A stretch of DNA of 64,000 nt. Source: JAEUIE01 sp046350055 (GTDB lineage Bacteria; Planctomycetota; Planctomycetia; Gemmatales; HRBIN36). A program made the position numbers and the translations under genes. Location of the stretch: contig JAXMBC010000001.1 in NCBI GenBank assembly GCA_046350055.1, positions 2,294,001-2,358,000 of the forward strand, written 5' to 3'. Under the pieces are notes generated by a model. The model searched no databases. It was not told the DNA's origin and saw only the letters and a list, made by a program, of their open reading frames with translations. Below, piece after piece: positions 26,315-36,210 of this stretch. Position 1 is the first letter of the stretch, and each line of letters starts with the position of its first letter.

Positions 26315-29300
26315 TTACTGCCTGTAAGCACGTTCCAGTTCACTGACACAGTCCTTGTCGAACCTGGAGAGATTTTCCTTCTGCAATCCTAGAGACATTG
26401 TCTTGTTCCAACTTCTGGCGGCATCAGCCTCCTTACGAGCCTGATGTTGAGCATAGGCCAGGTGCAGCCAATGTACTGGTGTAGGCGATTTAGTCACTGC
26501 TTCCAGCAGATCCTTCAAGGCTTGATCGGTCTTATTATTCCGCAGGAAGATCATACCTCGAGTATCGAGAAAGGCGCCTTCAGGGCCATGCTTATCGATG
26601 GCCCTGGTAATGAGTTCTATTGCTTCAGCAAAGGCATTGGGACGATCGCTTAGTTGCCAAGCCAGATTATTCAGTGCATAGGGATTGAATTTGTCCTGTT
26701 GCAGGATTTGTCGGTAGAGAGTTTCTGAGTCAGCAAATCGCTTCTGTAGATTGAAAACGTCTGCCAGCGCGAGAGCAACCCCGATATCCTGATTGGCTGA
26801 CTTGGAGGCAGCGATTAATTTGTCTTCTATATGCTTGATATCTGATGCTGCAGCCTTTTCGGAATGGAGCACTGCAGCAGCTGCCATGGCAACATTGCCT
26901 ACCGGAATTTTATTCCACTGTTCATCACAGATTTTCAGTGCTTCACTGACACGATCATGACGTGCGTAGAATTCAACCAAGGCTAGTGCAGTGATAGGAG
27001 TCTTCTTCGAGGTCACTTCAACGAATTTTTTGATCAATTTCTCTGCTGATTGTGTTTGACCAGCCTGATCAAGGAGATTGGAAGCAAAGGCATACAATGT
27101 GGCATCGTTGCGTTCGCTGAAGAGTTTCTCCGCCTGGGATTCGAGGTATGTAACTGCTTCCAGGTGCCTGCCCTGAGCCAAGAGCAAACGTGCTTTGGGT
27201 TCAATGATAATTGTTTTTCCCTGGGCCTTATTCTCCAGCTTCTGCATCAACTGGGCTGCAAGATCGACATTTGGCTTCTCTTTCTGCCGCAGTAAAGCCA
27301 GTATGTAGTAGGTCAGGAAGTTGGGAGCTTCTCCCTCATTACTGGTAGCGGCTTCATCGAGAATGGTCTTGGCTTTGTTCCAGTTACCTTCCTCTTCGTG
27401 GAGTTGCGCAAGGAGAACTGCTTCCATAGCTGATGGTTTGAGCAGTGAAAAGGATAGTTCCAGATCCTTAATAAGGTCCTGACGGGGGCCGGGGCGAGTG
27501 GAGAGGATCAAGGCTCGTACACGCAGGTCTTCTGGCGAATTTGAATTCTCCTTAAGGTTCTTCTCTATGAGCTTGAGCGCTTCTTTATACGATGGAAAAT
27601 CTGGTTTTGCTGCAAGGGTGAGGGCATAGCTTCGACGTGCCCAGTTGAGGGTGCCTGCTTCGATCAGCGGGGTATCAATCTGTTTCTTCAGCAAAGCTTC
27701 AGCTTTGGCAAAGTCACCATTCTGAAAATAGAATGATACCAAACTCTGTAATAGTGCTATGTCATTTGGATTACTGTTCACCAGTTTCACATACTGTTCT
27801 TCGGCCTTATCGTTCTGGCCTAGTGTCTTGTAGTAAGAAGTCAGCACATAGGTCATATTTTCCTTGAGGATCGATTCTGCCCGTTTCAATTCTGCTTCCG
27901 CTTCGCTCTTGCGATCGACGTTGATGAGATAGGCCAGCCAGTTAGCCCAGACATCAGGCTGTTCCTTGCCCAAGGCCAGTGCTTTTTTCAAAGCTGCTTC
28001 CGCGCCAGGTTTATCTCCTGCTGCCCAGAGAACATTTCCCAACCAGAGAAAATCACGATAGTCCTGGGAATCGGGCCGAATCGTTTTTTTTGCAGATTCC
28101 AGCGTGATTGCTGAGTCCTTATAGTTGAATCTGAGCGCAATCTCGGTGGCTAGTTTGGAGTAAGCTGTATCAACATTGGCAGGATTGATCACCAGCGACA
28201 AGATTTGCTGAGCTTCTTCCGGTCGCCGACGCACGGTAAGCATCTGAACAGTTTTTTTGACAACCTCCGGATTACGCTCACCCATCTCAATGGCACGCTT
28301 GTAGGAATCGAGAGATTGATCAATGAGCCCATTCAACTCGGCCAGCTGACCCTGCACGGTCTGGGTATGGAACCAGGCGGGCCGAAGATTGGTCAACTCG
28401 TCGACCAGTTTACGGGCATCAATCATGACTTGGCGTTCACCGCCTCGCAGCTTGGTGAACAACCGATTGATAGCAGCCAGCCTCCAGCGGTATCCTTCGT
28501 TGCCTTCTTTCTCACGCATGACATTGATCAGGCGCTCTGTTTCGGTGTCATCCTTTTCATCGGTGGCGAGATCGATCAGTAATTGGAGTGCAGGGATGTA
28601 AGCTGTATCTATTGCAAGAACGTTATTGCATAATCGCCTGGCATCTTTGGTAAAACCCATTCCGAAGTAGAACCTTGCCAGCCCGATGGACAGGGCGATT
28701 TTATCCTGAGGTTTCCACTGCTCCGTGCCACGTTCCAAAGTTTCCAGGCTGGAGAGCACTTTGTCCCTGGGCAAGCCAATTAATGTCAACGCCTTGGCCA
28801 AGCGAAATTCCGCGTGATCGCCTGCCGCGTGTTCTGCATCCTGCAGGAGCTTTTCCAGTGCAATGGTTCTAGCTTTGTCATCCAACCCGGGGCGAACCAA
28901 CTCGTTATTCAACTTGGCCATCCAGTAGACCACTTCTTTGGGATGATCGAGACAAGCCTGATTGACCACTTTTTCCAATTCATCTCGCTTGCCCATAAGC
29001 GTCAGCAGTTGAAATGAAGAAAGGATGTATTCCTTCGATTGCTTCTCTTCTGCTGTGCACTGTGCCAAGAGAGCGTTGACTTCTTTCCAGTCTCGTTGTG
29101 CTTCCGGTTTATTCGCCTCAGCAGCCATCAGGAGACGAGCCAGAGGAATGCGAACGACGGGAACTGTGGCCAACTGCCTGCAATAAATATCGATGGCATC
29201 TTTCGTGCGGCCCATGGAAGCCAGGATATCCGCCTTACTCACTTGCGCGCTGGGGATGGAGGGATCCACTTTCAGGATGCGTTCGACTGCTGCTAGACGA

Positions 29301-30604
29301 CGATCAGGGTTTTCCAGTCGCTCGTAGGCCGCCATGAGCAGGAGATTGGATTCGACCGCAAGGGGAGGGATGCTTGCCAGATTCTCCTTGATGCGCTCAA
29401 GAATGGTGATTGCTTCGCCAACCTTTCCCTTATCGACCAGCAATCGCGCACTCAGATATTCCACGACTGGAACTGCGCCAAATTTGTTGCGCAGCGTATC
29501 AGCAAGTCGCGTTGCCTCCTGTCGGTCGCCTGCATCGATGAGCAGCTTGGCGACAGCAAATTGTTGATTGGGGTCATTTCCAAGAAGAGGAATAGCCTGT
29601 TGCAGAATGGCTGCGACTGCGGCTTTGCCGGTTTTTGTCTGGGTCAATTCCAACTGAGCTTTGCCGATGTAGAATCGTACGTCGTTGGGAAACTGCTGCA
29701 TACCGAGGGAAAACTGCTGTAGAGCCTCCGCTATTTTCTGTTCCGATTGTGACTTATCCTTGGGGTTCCTCTGGGCTAAAGCCAACTTCGCGGAACTGAA
29801 AAGCCAATTTGCTCGAGCTTTATCTGCGGGATCGACTTTTTCTGCTTCTATCATGTCCTGAACGATCTTATTTTCACGGGCCGCATCGCTCAGCCGCCCC
29901 TGTTCATCCAGGAAGTCTATCAATGCCTGGCGAGCTTCAATCGAATTGGTATTCTCCAGAATCATTTTCTTGAGACATTCTTCAGCCTGTTGATAATCCT
30001 TTTTGGAAGTGTAGATTGCAGCAAGTGACTTATGACTCGAAACTCGCTTGGGTGAGCTCTCGACCAGTTGTTTGTAGAGTTTTTCTGCTTCATTCAATTT
30101 CCCCAGTTCCCTCTGGCAATCAGCCAGCATTTCCTGGTGATCTGGATCATTGGGTTTCAACTTGAGTAATGTTTCGAGGTGAACGGTTGCATCGCGATAG
30201 CGTTTGAGATTAAAGGATCGCGCAGCTAATCGCTGATACAGCTCAACGGGCGGCTGCAACTGCTCCCCGGATTTTTGAGATGTGTACTGGCGTAATGCCT
30301 TTTCGAGTGTGAGATAGGCTCGTGATTTTTCCACAAACGAGTCGGTGGTAGAAGCTGCATCGTCTACCATGAAGGCGAGACGGTTAAAGACAAGAATTTC
30401 GTCAGGCCTCATACGAAGATAGCGTTCCAGATACTCGCGCGCTTTCTGCATATCTTTTTCTGCAACGGCCTGATCCGCTTGTTGCAGATAGATCTTGACC
30501 TGGTTCTTGATCTGGTAATTGTGGAGGAAGTAGATCCCGACACCCAGCACAACGGCGATCAACAGGAGGACTACAAATATTCTGATCTTGAACACACGAT
30601 GCAT
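26315..30604 (-). CDS. Giant membrane-anchored TPR protein (PEP-CTERM-system PrsT-like)
   Basis: About 1429 residues. After a short cytoplasmic start there is one membrane anchor (residues about 7-27: IFVVLLLIAVVLGVGIYFL), then TPR units nearly throughout, beginning with QADQAVAEKDMQKAREYLERYL. Typical units end in patterns such as KPNDPDHQEMLADCQ and DKFNPYALNNLAWQL. Exosortase loci of proteobacteria commonly carry a long TPR protein (PrsT), and this is the likely counterpart, although it has a transmembrane anchor instead of a lipobox. It is probably a periplasmic scaffold for glycan or sorted-protein assembly. The ATG at 30604 has AGGAG eight bases upstream and is preferred to the GTG at 30613. 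It is the last gene of the coupled operon. Confidence 0.87.
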   Translation of the reverse strand: MHRVFKIRIFVVLLLIAVVLGVGIYFLHNYQIKNQVKIYLQQADQAVAEKDMQKAREYLERYLRMRPDEILVFNRLAFMVDDAASTTDSFVEKSRAYLTLEKALRQYTSQKSGEQLQPPVELYQRLAARSFNLKRYRDATVHLETLLKLKPNDPDHQEMLADCQRELGKLNEAEKLYKQLVESSPKRVSSHKSLAAIYTSKKDYQQAEECLKKMILENTNSIEARQALIDFLDEQGRLSDAARENKIVQDMIEAEKVDPADKARANWLFSSAKLALAQRNPKDKSQSEQKIAEALQQFSLGMQQFPNDVRFYIGKAQLELTQTKTGKAAVAAILQQAIPLLGNDPNQQFAVAKLLIDAGDRQEATRLADTLRNKFGAVPVVEYLSARLLVDKGKVGEAITILERIKENLASIPPLAVESNLLLMAAYERLENPDRRLAAVERILKVDPSIPSAQVSKADILASMGRTKDAIDIYCRQLATVPVVRIPLARLLMAAEANKPEAQRDWKEVNALLAQCTAEEKQSKEYILSSFQLLTLMGKRDELEKVVNQACLDHPKEVVYWMAKLNNELVRPGLDDKARTIALEKLLQDAEHAAGDHAEFRLAKALTLIGLPRDKVLSSLETLERGTEQWKPQDKIALSIGLARFYFGMGFTKDARRLCNNVLAIDTAYIPALQLLIDLATDEKDDTETERLINVMREKEGNEGYRWRLAAINRLFTKLRGGERQVMIDARKLVDELTNLRPAWFHTQTVQGQLAELNGLIDQSLDSYKRAIEMGERNPEVVKKTVQMLTVRRRPEEAQQILSLVINPANVDTAYSKLATEIALRFNYKDSAITLESAKKTIRPDSQDYRDFLWLGNVLWAAGDKPGAEAALKKALALGKEQPDVWANWLAYLINVDRKSEAEAELKRAESILKENMTYVLTSYYKTLGQNDKAEEQYVKLVNSNPNDIALLQSLVSFYFQNGDFAKAEALLKKQIDTPLIEAGTLNWARRSYALTLAAKPDFPSYKEALKLIEKNLKENSNSPEDLRVRALILSTRPGPRQDLIKDLELSFSLLKPSAMEAVLLAQLHEEEGNWNKAKTILDEAATSNEGEAPNFLTYYILALLRQKEKPNVDLAAQLMQKLENKAQGKTIIIEPKARLLLAQGRHLEAVTYLESQAEKLFSERNDATLYAFASNLLDQAGQTQSAEKLIKKFVEVTSKKTPITALALVEFYARHDRVSEALKICDEQWNKIPVGNVAMAAAAVLHSEKAAASDIKHIEDKLIAASKSANQDIGVALALADVFNLQKRFADSETLYRQILQQDKFNPYALNNLAWQLSDRPNAFAEAIELITRAIDKHGPEGAFLDTRGMIFLRNNKTDQALKDLLEAVTKSPTPVHWLHLAYAQHQARKEADAARSWNKTMSLGLQKENLSRFDKDCVSELERAYRQ

Positions 30605-30615
30605 CTTCAGCACTC

Positions 30616-31701
30616 CTACGGAATGACACGAGCGAGAGAGGGACCAATCATCCGGGTTAGCCAGACAGGCATCTTTTTCCAGGTCTTGATCATCAGTCGG
30701 TACTTGGGATTATCTGGTCGCATATCGGACGCAGATCCCTGTCGTAAATAATACTGCCAAACTGCTGGATAGGGTTCAGCTCCCCACTGTTTTTTAAACT
30801 GGTAAGTCGGACTGTCTGGAGAGCTTCTACCGAAATCAAAAACTGATTGTGATCGTTCGATGGCCCGCTGCAGGAGATGCCAGTACATGAGCATATTGGC
30901 ACAGGTCGAATTATGTTCCCGCAACGAGGATGCACTTGGTACTTCGGTGATGCCGTTACCATGTAACAGTAAACCAGCAGCGATAGGCTTCTGGCCCAGA
31001 TTCACGACACAGATTTCCGCCTGGCCTCGAAAGGTCTGAAGAATGGAACGAAACAAACTCAGTCCGAAGACAGGCGTCCCCAGATCACGCATGTTTCTGG
31101 CAAAGATGCTGTAGAACGCAGGCAATAGTTCTTCAGCACCCCAGTTTATTGTCAGTTGGTGTTTTTCCGCTTTGCGTATCTGGTTTCTGACCTTTGGATC
31201 AAACGCCTTCCACAAGGTCTCAACACTTGGGGGGAGAGGCAATCGCATATGTATCTTTTGCACTGCTGGTTCTGAAAGTGATGCAACCTCCACACGCGAT
31301 TCATGACGAAGCTCAAGTGATTTGACCTGGAGTTGATCAGCTAACTGAATCGCCTGCCTTACTAACGCCTGTTCCATTTCAGGTGTGTCTGCAAGGACCC
31401 CCGACGTATTCACATAAGGCAGACTGACCAGGCGGTTTCCGAACAGCCAGCTTTTCAGATGCACCAGGGGGAGTAAGCCGTTGACCTTACCATTATTCCT
31501 CGCTTCAATCACGAATGTCTCGTGCCCCATGCCTTTCTGAAAGATATCCAGCCATCGCGGATCTTTTGTCAAAGACACCAATGTGCCTTTCTGCACATAC
31601 TCGACGAGCGAAGGCATCCGCTCTGCTAAGGAGTTGCCTCGCAGAACATGATGTTCTGTTCGGATTGTGGTTGCGATGGTGTTTGGAGGAATGTTAATCA
31701 T
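30616..31701 (-). CDS. FemAB-like GNAT protein, PEP-CTERM-system type
   Basis: A 361-residue member of the FemAB-related group found in exosortase/PEP-CTERM loci. FemAB proteins have paired GNAT folds and transfer aminoacyl groups from aminoacyl-tRNA to peptidoglycan precursors; members in PEP-CTERM loci have unknown substrates. Visible marks include GLLPLVHLKSWLFGNRLVSLPYVNTSG (first GNAT half; about 80-105), LRHESRV, PKVRNQIRKAEK and, near the end, DFGRSSPDSPTYQFKKQWG with the PYPAVWQYYL segment. The ATG overlaps the stop of the epimerase gene by eight bases, so translation is probably coupled. The TPR gene follows within 12 bases. Confidence 0.88.
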   Translation of the reverse strand: MINIPPNTIATTIRTEHHVLRGNSLAERMPSLVEYVQKGTLVSLTKDPRWLDIFQKGMGHETFVIEARNNGKVNGLLPLVHLKSWLFGNRLVSLPYVNTSGVLADTPEMEQALVRQAIQLADQLQVKSLELRHESRVEVASLSEPAVQKIHMRLPLPPSVETLWKAFDPKVRNQIRKAEKHQLTINWGAEELLPAFYSIFARNMRDLGTPVFGLSLFRSILQTFRGQAEICVVNLGQKPIAAGLLLHGNGITEVPSASSLREHNSTCANMLMYWHLLQRAIERSQSVFDFGRSSPDSPTYQFKKQWGAEPYPAVWQYYLRQGSASDMRPDNPKYRLMIKTWKKMPVWLTRMIGPSLARVIP

Positions 31702-32638
31702 GAACTATTGAGTTTTTCGCGTGCCATTGCCAATGCTTCGACAACCCCTCTTCTAATGTAACGCGTGGTTGCCAGTTGAGATGACGTGCTGCCTTTCCGC
31801 AATCAGCAAAAGTATGTCGCTGGTCACCCGGTCGTTCATCAACCTGAATAATCTCAGGTTCGATACCCGAGATAGCTTTGAGTCTGACAATGATATCCCA
31901 CACATTCACCATTTCGCTGCCACCTATGTTATAAATTTCACGAATAGGGGCTTGCAGGGCGGCAATCGTTGCAACCACACAATCAGATACGTAGGTGTTC
32001 CCTCTGACTTGATGACCATCACCATACACCGTGATGGGTTTTTTCGTTGCTAAGGCCTTGATGAAACGCTGATACCCCATGTCGGGTCGCTGCCGTGGAC
32101 CATAGACCGAAAAATATCGGAGAACAACAACGGGTATACCGAAGGCTTCTGCATATGCCCCACAGAGTTGTTCCGCTGCAAGTTTAGTGACACCATAAGG
32201 CGAAATGGGACGGGTGGGAAGTGATTCATCGCCTGAGGCGAACTTACCGTAAACTGAAGATGTTGACGCCTGGATAAAACGCTGAAGTTGTGGCCTGTGC
32301 TCCTTGATTGCTTCCAGGAGTCGCTTCGTGGCTAAGACGTTGCATGTCCAATAGGATTCGAAATCTACCCAGCTTTGAGTCAGGCCTGGCATTGCTGCCA
32401 GATGAAAGACAGCATCACAGTTAATTACCAGCTTGGAGAGATCACCAGTACGAAGATCCATTTCCTGAAAAAGGTAATGAGGATGCTGCAGTGCATTCTG
32501 TATATTTGCTTCTTTCAGCGAACGATCGTAATAAGGCACAAACGAATCTGCACCTGTCACGTGATGACCAAGTTCGAGAAGCTTTTCACAAAGGTGCGAG
32601 CCAATAAATCCTGCTGCCCCCGTAACCAGAATATTCAA
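31694..32638 (-). CDS. NAD-dependent sugar epimerase/dehydratase
   Basis: A 314-residue extended SDR enzyme that acts on nucleotide sugars, resembling UDP-glucuronate or UDP-glucose 4-epimerases. It has the NAD motif TGAAGFIGSHLCE (6-18), HLAAMPGL, catalytic Ser in STSSVYGK (about 124-131) and SPYGVTKLAAE with the Tyr-x3-Lys pair (about 147-151). YFSVYGPRQRPDMG and the GNTYVSDCV region are typical of the group. It should supply a sugar nucleotide for the exopolysaccharide. The start is TTG at 32638 with GGAG about eight bases upstream; it overlaps the preceding glycosyltransferase stop (TTGA), indicating coupled translation. Confidence 0.9.
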   Translation of the reverse strand: MNILVTGAAGFIGSHLCEKLLELGHHVTGADSFVPYYDRSLKEANIQNALQHPHYLFQEMDLRTGDLSKLVINCDAVFHLAAMPGLTQSWVDFESYWTCNVLATKRLLEAIKEHRPQLQRFIQASTSSVYGKFASGDESLPTRPISPYGVTKLAAEQLCGAYAEAFGIPVVVLRYFSVYGPRQRPDMGYQRFIKALATKKPITVYGDGHQVRGNTYVSDCVVATIAALQAPIREIYNIGGSEMVNVWDIIVRLKAISGIEPEIIQVDERPGDQRHTFADCGKAARHLNWQPRVTLEEGLSKHWQWHAKNSIVHD

Positions 32639-33798
32639 GGAAGGGCTCCTGCCAGGCGAGACGAACTGGACATCATCTCATCATACAGACGGCTCAGCTT
32701 TTCCATCCGCACTGCAAAGCTGAACTTCGACTCAACCGTTTGTCTGGCTGTCTGACGATACCGGGTTCGGAGCGATGTATTGCCAAGCAGAGTAGCCAGT
32801 CCGATAGTCAGTTCTTCCATGGAACCTGAATTGATCAGGTAGCCGTTCACATCATGTTGAATCAACCTGGGGATGCCTGCCACGCTGGTAGAAAGCACTG
32901 GTACTTCCATTGCCATGGCTTCCAGGACGACATTTGGAAGTCCTTCCCGCAGACTGCTCAGCACAAAGAGATCCATGGCTTCATAGCAAGGTCGCAAGTC
33001 TGTGCGAAACCCCATCAGTTTAATGCGATCATTGTGCCCTGATTCATCTATCAGATTTTGCAGGTTGGCCTGCTCGTTACCTTCACCAAAGATCATCAGA
33101 TTCAGGCGATGTCCTTGCTTGATCAGTGAATCGACGCTGCGAATCAGCAAATCGAACCCTTTTTCGGCTGAGAGCCGACCCACAGCTCCGATAAGCAACT
33201 GTTCAGCTGGTATGCCCAGGGCTGATTTGGCTTGCTCCACCGATTGTCGGCGTTGAAAGTCTGTGACATCGATTCCGTTTTCCAGTAGCAGGCACCTGCT
33301 CTTGGGTACGCCATACTGTCGGCAGGTTTCATATAGATCATCGGAGACACATATTACTTTTTCATAGAATCGCAGTGTACACCGATCAATCCAGTAATAA
33401 AGTGGGGTGCGACGAGTCTTCTCGACCCAGCCATGCACAGTTGTTACCAGTCGCATTGGCCAAACGTGATGGAGAATGAGACCAAGTAAATTACTTTTGT
33501 AATCATGGCCGTGCCAGATAGTTACCCGGTGTTGCCGACAGATATTCAGTAACTGGCTGATCACCTTGAAATCGAGTGGGCCATGATCGAGGATGGAGAT
33601 AAGCTCTGTTCCTTTCAGCTCAGCCTTCTCTCGCAAACGTGGAAACCCTGTATCATCGGGTGCATGCATGTAAGCACAGAGCATCTGATATCCATGCTCA
33701 GCCAGATATTTTGGAGAGTTGATGATTGTCTTGTCAGGTCCGCCGCCGGAGCCTTTGACGACACGAAGATCGAGAACGACTACCATAAACGCTGTCAT
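32635..33798 (-). CDS. Glycosyltransferase family 4
   Basis: A GT-B glycosyltransferase of about 387 residues. The N-terminal half has KGSGGGPDKTI (a glycine-rich loop) and HGHDYKSNLLG; the C-terminal GT4 domain has GAVGRLSAEKGFDLLIR (about 200), MGFRTDLRPCYEAMDLFVLSSLREGLPNVVLEAMA with the E-x7-E motif, and VPVLSTSVAGIPRLI. It probably adds a sugar during repeat-unit assembly. Start choice is open: TTG at 33816, ATG at 33798 or ATG at 33786 are all in frame without clear ribosome sites; the first overlaps the upstream gene. It sits in the middle of the coupled operon. Confidence 0.87.
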   Translation of the reverse strand: MTAFMVVVLDLRVVKGSGGGPDKTIINSPKYLAEHGYQMLCAYMHAPDDTGFPRLREKAELKGTELISILDHGPLDFKVISQLLNICRQHRVTIWHGHDYKSNLLGLILHHVWPMRLVTTVHGWVEKTRRTPLYYWIDRCTLRFYEKVICVSDDLYETCRQYGVPKSRCLLLENGIDVTDFQRRQSVEQAKSALGIPAEQLLIGAVGRLSAEKGFDLLIRSVDSLIKQGHRLNLMIFGEGNEQANLQNLIDESGHNDRIKLMGFRTDLRPCYEAMDLFVLSSLREGLPNVVLEAMAMEVPVLSTSVAGIPRLIQHDVNGYLINSGSMEELTIGLATLLGNTSLRTRYRQTARQTVESKFSFAVRMEKLSRLYDEMMSSSSRLAGALP

Positions 33799-33808
33799 AT
33801 CCAGCAGG

Positions 33809-34978
33809 TTATGCAATAGAAGGCGAGTCTCTCTTCATATCATTGTGAAGCAGTCTTGCAAATGTTTCTGCCTTTGATTTCCAACTTTCATCTACCAGGC
33901 GACGTCTGGCAAGCATCTGTTCTGCAAGAATTCCATTTGAAATCCGTTCCTTCACCTTGCTGACAAACTCACTGGGCGTCTCTACGACATCAAGACAATC
34001 GCTCCATGTTTTATTTGCCGGCAAGTTGCGCACTACAGCAGGCTTTCCAGTAGCAAGATATTCTTTGAGTTTGAGCGGTTGCATCGCCTGGGTCACTGGA
34101 AGGTCAGCATATGGCATAATAAGAACAGATGCTGCTTGAGCCATCCTTGGTAGTGACTTCAATGGCAGTGCCCCTTGCAACTTGACCCGTGGAAGACGCC
34201 TCAGTTCAGCGTCTGGTTCATCTTCAGGACCGGCTAGCACAATAGTGCCTGTATCAATTTCTTGGGAAAGCTGCCGTACAAACGAGATATCCATCCTTTG
34301 ATCAATTACACCCCAGAAGACAATGAGTGGTCGCTCCAAGGATTCCAATCCGGGAATTACTTCATCGTCTGATGCCATCTTCCAGAAGTCGAGGTTCACG
34401 CCGTGTGTCAGAAGATTGGATGAGTAGCCCAACGATCGCAATCGCTCTTGTAGATGTTCACTCGCTGCAATAATGCTGTTTGTCTGAGGAAGCATCTCGC
34501 GTTCCATGAAACCAAGAGTTCTCCCATCCAATCCTGGCCAGATGCTGAAATCATCTACGCAATAATAGACCCACGACTGTACCGGCAAGCGCTTCATGAC
34601 ATCAGCAACAATTGGAATTGTGCTGATCGCAATAGGTGGTTGTGACATTTTCTGTAATACTGGCAGAAGTTGACTTAGCAGTAGTGATCGATTGAGTCGA
34701 CGCTGCCAAGCAGTGGAAAACCCAGGCCACATCCTGGGATTAAGAACTTGAAGGTTCTCATTGGCAATGAGTCCTTTTTTGGATTGACTGCTCCATTGTC
34801 GCAGTTTCCCTAAACCACGTTTAAGCGTCGAAAAGTTCAGCTTAGGTGGGCGAGTACCGATTGTGTTGACCCATATGACCTGATAAGTCGGCAATAATTC
34901 CCGTACAAGATGCTGACAACTGGAAGGATGACGACCCCAGTCGTCTGCAAAGACCAGCAATGGCGGAGACTCAGTCAT
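33809..34978 (-). CDS. Glycosyltransferase (GT4-like, TuaH-type N-terminus)
   Basis: A 389-residue glycosyltransferase. The N-terminus LLVFADDWGRHPSSCQHLVREL and the central YYCVDDFSIWPGLDG (about 141-155) are hallmarks of a group of GT-B enzymes related to teichuronic-acid glycosyltransferase TuaH and often found in exosortase loci. The C-terminal half has IVFWGVIDQRMDISF, LVGPEDEP-like and LIMPYADLPVTQAMQPLKLKEYLATGKPAV, where the acidic pair of the donor site is in PLKLKEY. Sugar specificity cannot be inferred. The ATG overlaps the stop of the SufS-like gene by four bases (ATGA), a sign of translational coupling. Confidence 0.85.
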   Translation of the reverse strand: MTESPPLLVFADDWGRHPSSCQHLVRELLPTYQVIWVNTIGTRPPKLNFSTLKRGLGKLRQWSSQSKKGLIANENLQVLNPRMWPGFSTAWQRRLNRSLLLSQLLPVLQKMSQPPIAISTIPIVADVMKRLPVQSWVYYCVDDFSIWPGLDGRTLGFMEREMLPQTNSIIAASEHLQERLRSLGYSSNLLTHGVNLDFWKMASDDEVIPGLESLERPLIVFWGVIDQRMDISFVRQLSQEIDTGTIVLAGPEDEPDAELRRLPRVKLQGALPLKSLPRMAQAASVLIMPYADLPVTQAMQPLKLKEYLATGKPAVVRNLPANKTWSDCLDVVETPSEFVSKVKERISNGILAEQMLARRRLVDESWKSKAETFARLLHNDMKRDSPSIA

Positions 34979-36210
34979 ATTGAATGTCTAGCAGGCATGA
35001 CTTCCATAAGCTCAGCTAAAGCCGTGATGCATTGGTCGATCTCGTCTCTTTGGTTGTAAATACCAAAAGAAAGACGAATGGTAGGCGGAATCTGTAAATG
35101 ATCATGAAGCGGTTGTGCACAATGATAGCCTGATCGGACACAAATACCATATCGGTCACTCAAGGTTCTAGTGATGACATGTGAAGACTCATCTTGGACG
35201 AAGAAACTAACGACCCCTAGTCTAGATTCGTCGCTGTTTTTCTCAAAGAGTTCACATCTGTCAATGCGTTGAAGTTGTTTACGGGCGTAGGCTGCCAATT
35301 CCAACTCGTGTCTTGCCACTTCCTCCATGCCCAAATCTTGAAGGTAGTCAATCGCACTTCCTAACCCCAGCACTGCTTCTATAGCAGGTGTACCAGCCTC
35401 GAATCGCCACGGGATGGCTCGCCATCCATAACCGCTCTGCGAGACGGATTCGACTGTACCGCCTCCTGTCTGGTGAAGCTGAAGTTCGTGTAATCGTTCT
35501 GCTTTACCGTAAAGGATGCCGATACCCGTGGGGCCGTACATCTTATGACCGCTGCATGCCAGGAAGTCACAGTCCAGTTCTGACACGTCAATCGGCATAC
35601 GTCCAGCAGACTGGGCAGCATCGACAACCAGAATGGCGCCATGCCGATGTACAACATCTGCTAGACTGCGGATGTCCGTGAGGAAGCCAGTCACATTGCT
35701 GATGTGAGAGATAGATACGACCGAGACATCGCCTTTCTTGAGTTCTTCCGTGATGGCGTCAAGATTCGGTCTGCCATTGTGATGTGGAGGAACGCTCTTA
35801 ATCTTACCTTGTCTCCAGGGCAGCAAATTGGAATGATGTTCACTTAATGAAATCACAGTCGCCCCATCACGGGGATAGCAGCGGGCGACGATGTTCAAGG
35901 CTTCCGTGGTATTACGCACAAATACAATTTCATGAGCCTGTGCTCCAATGAAGCGGGCAATCCTATGTCTTGCGGATTCAAACAGTTCAGTCGTCTCATC
36001 TCCTAACCCGTACACCGAGCGATGGACGTTTGTGCTATGCAACGCGAGTGCATTCGTCACTGTCTCAATGACATGCCGTGGTTTCAAAGTTGTCGCAGCG
36101 CTGTCCAAATAAATCCATGGCCTGCCGCTAGCATGTTTCTGGTGCAGAAATGGAAAGTTTTGCCTTATGTTTAATGGTAAAGACATGTCACGATTCTTTG
36201 CTTGACGCAA
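34975..36210 (-). CDS. SufS-like cysteine desulfurase / PLP-dependent class V aminotransferase
   Basis: A 411-residue fold-type I PLP enzyme closest to SufS/CsdA group II cysteine desulfurases. PLP ligands are visible: N-terminal YLDSAATTLKP, EHHSNLLPW, the ring-stacking and Asp region VVDAAQSAG (D197) and the Schiff-base Lys in CSGHKMYGPTG (K223). The persulfide-forming Cys lies in RSGYHCAQPL (C364), matching the RTGHHCAMPL block of SufS, so activity as a desulfurase is possible. But no sufBCD, sufE or NifU gene is present, and it lies inside a glycan operon between a PaaK-like ligase and a glycosyltransferase. An alternative start is Met9 at 36186, which avoids overlap with the ligase gene. 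Confidence 0.88.
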   Translation of the reverse strand: MRQAKNRDMSLPLNIRQNFPFLHQKHASGRPWIYLDSAATTLKPRHVIETVTNALALHSTNVHRSVYGLGDETTELFESARHRIARFIGAQAHEIVFVRNTTEALNIVARCYPRDGATVISLSEHHSNLLPWRQGKIKSVPPHHNGRPNLDAITEELKKGDVSVVSISHISNVTGFLTDIRSLADVVHRHGAILVVDAAQSAGRMPIDVSELDCDFLACSGHKMYGPTGIGILYGKAERLHELQLHQTGGGTVESVSQSGYGWRAIPWRFEAGTPAIEAVLGLGSAIDYLQDLGMEEVARHELELAAYARKQLQRIDRCELFEKNSDESRLGVVSFFVQDESSHVITRTLSDRYGICVRSGYHCAQPLHDHLQIPPTIRLSFGIYNQRDEIDQCITALAELMEVMPARHSI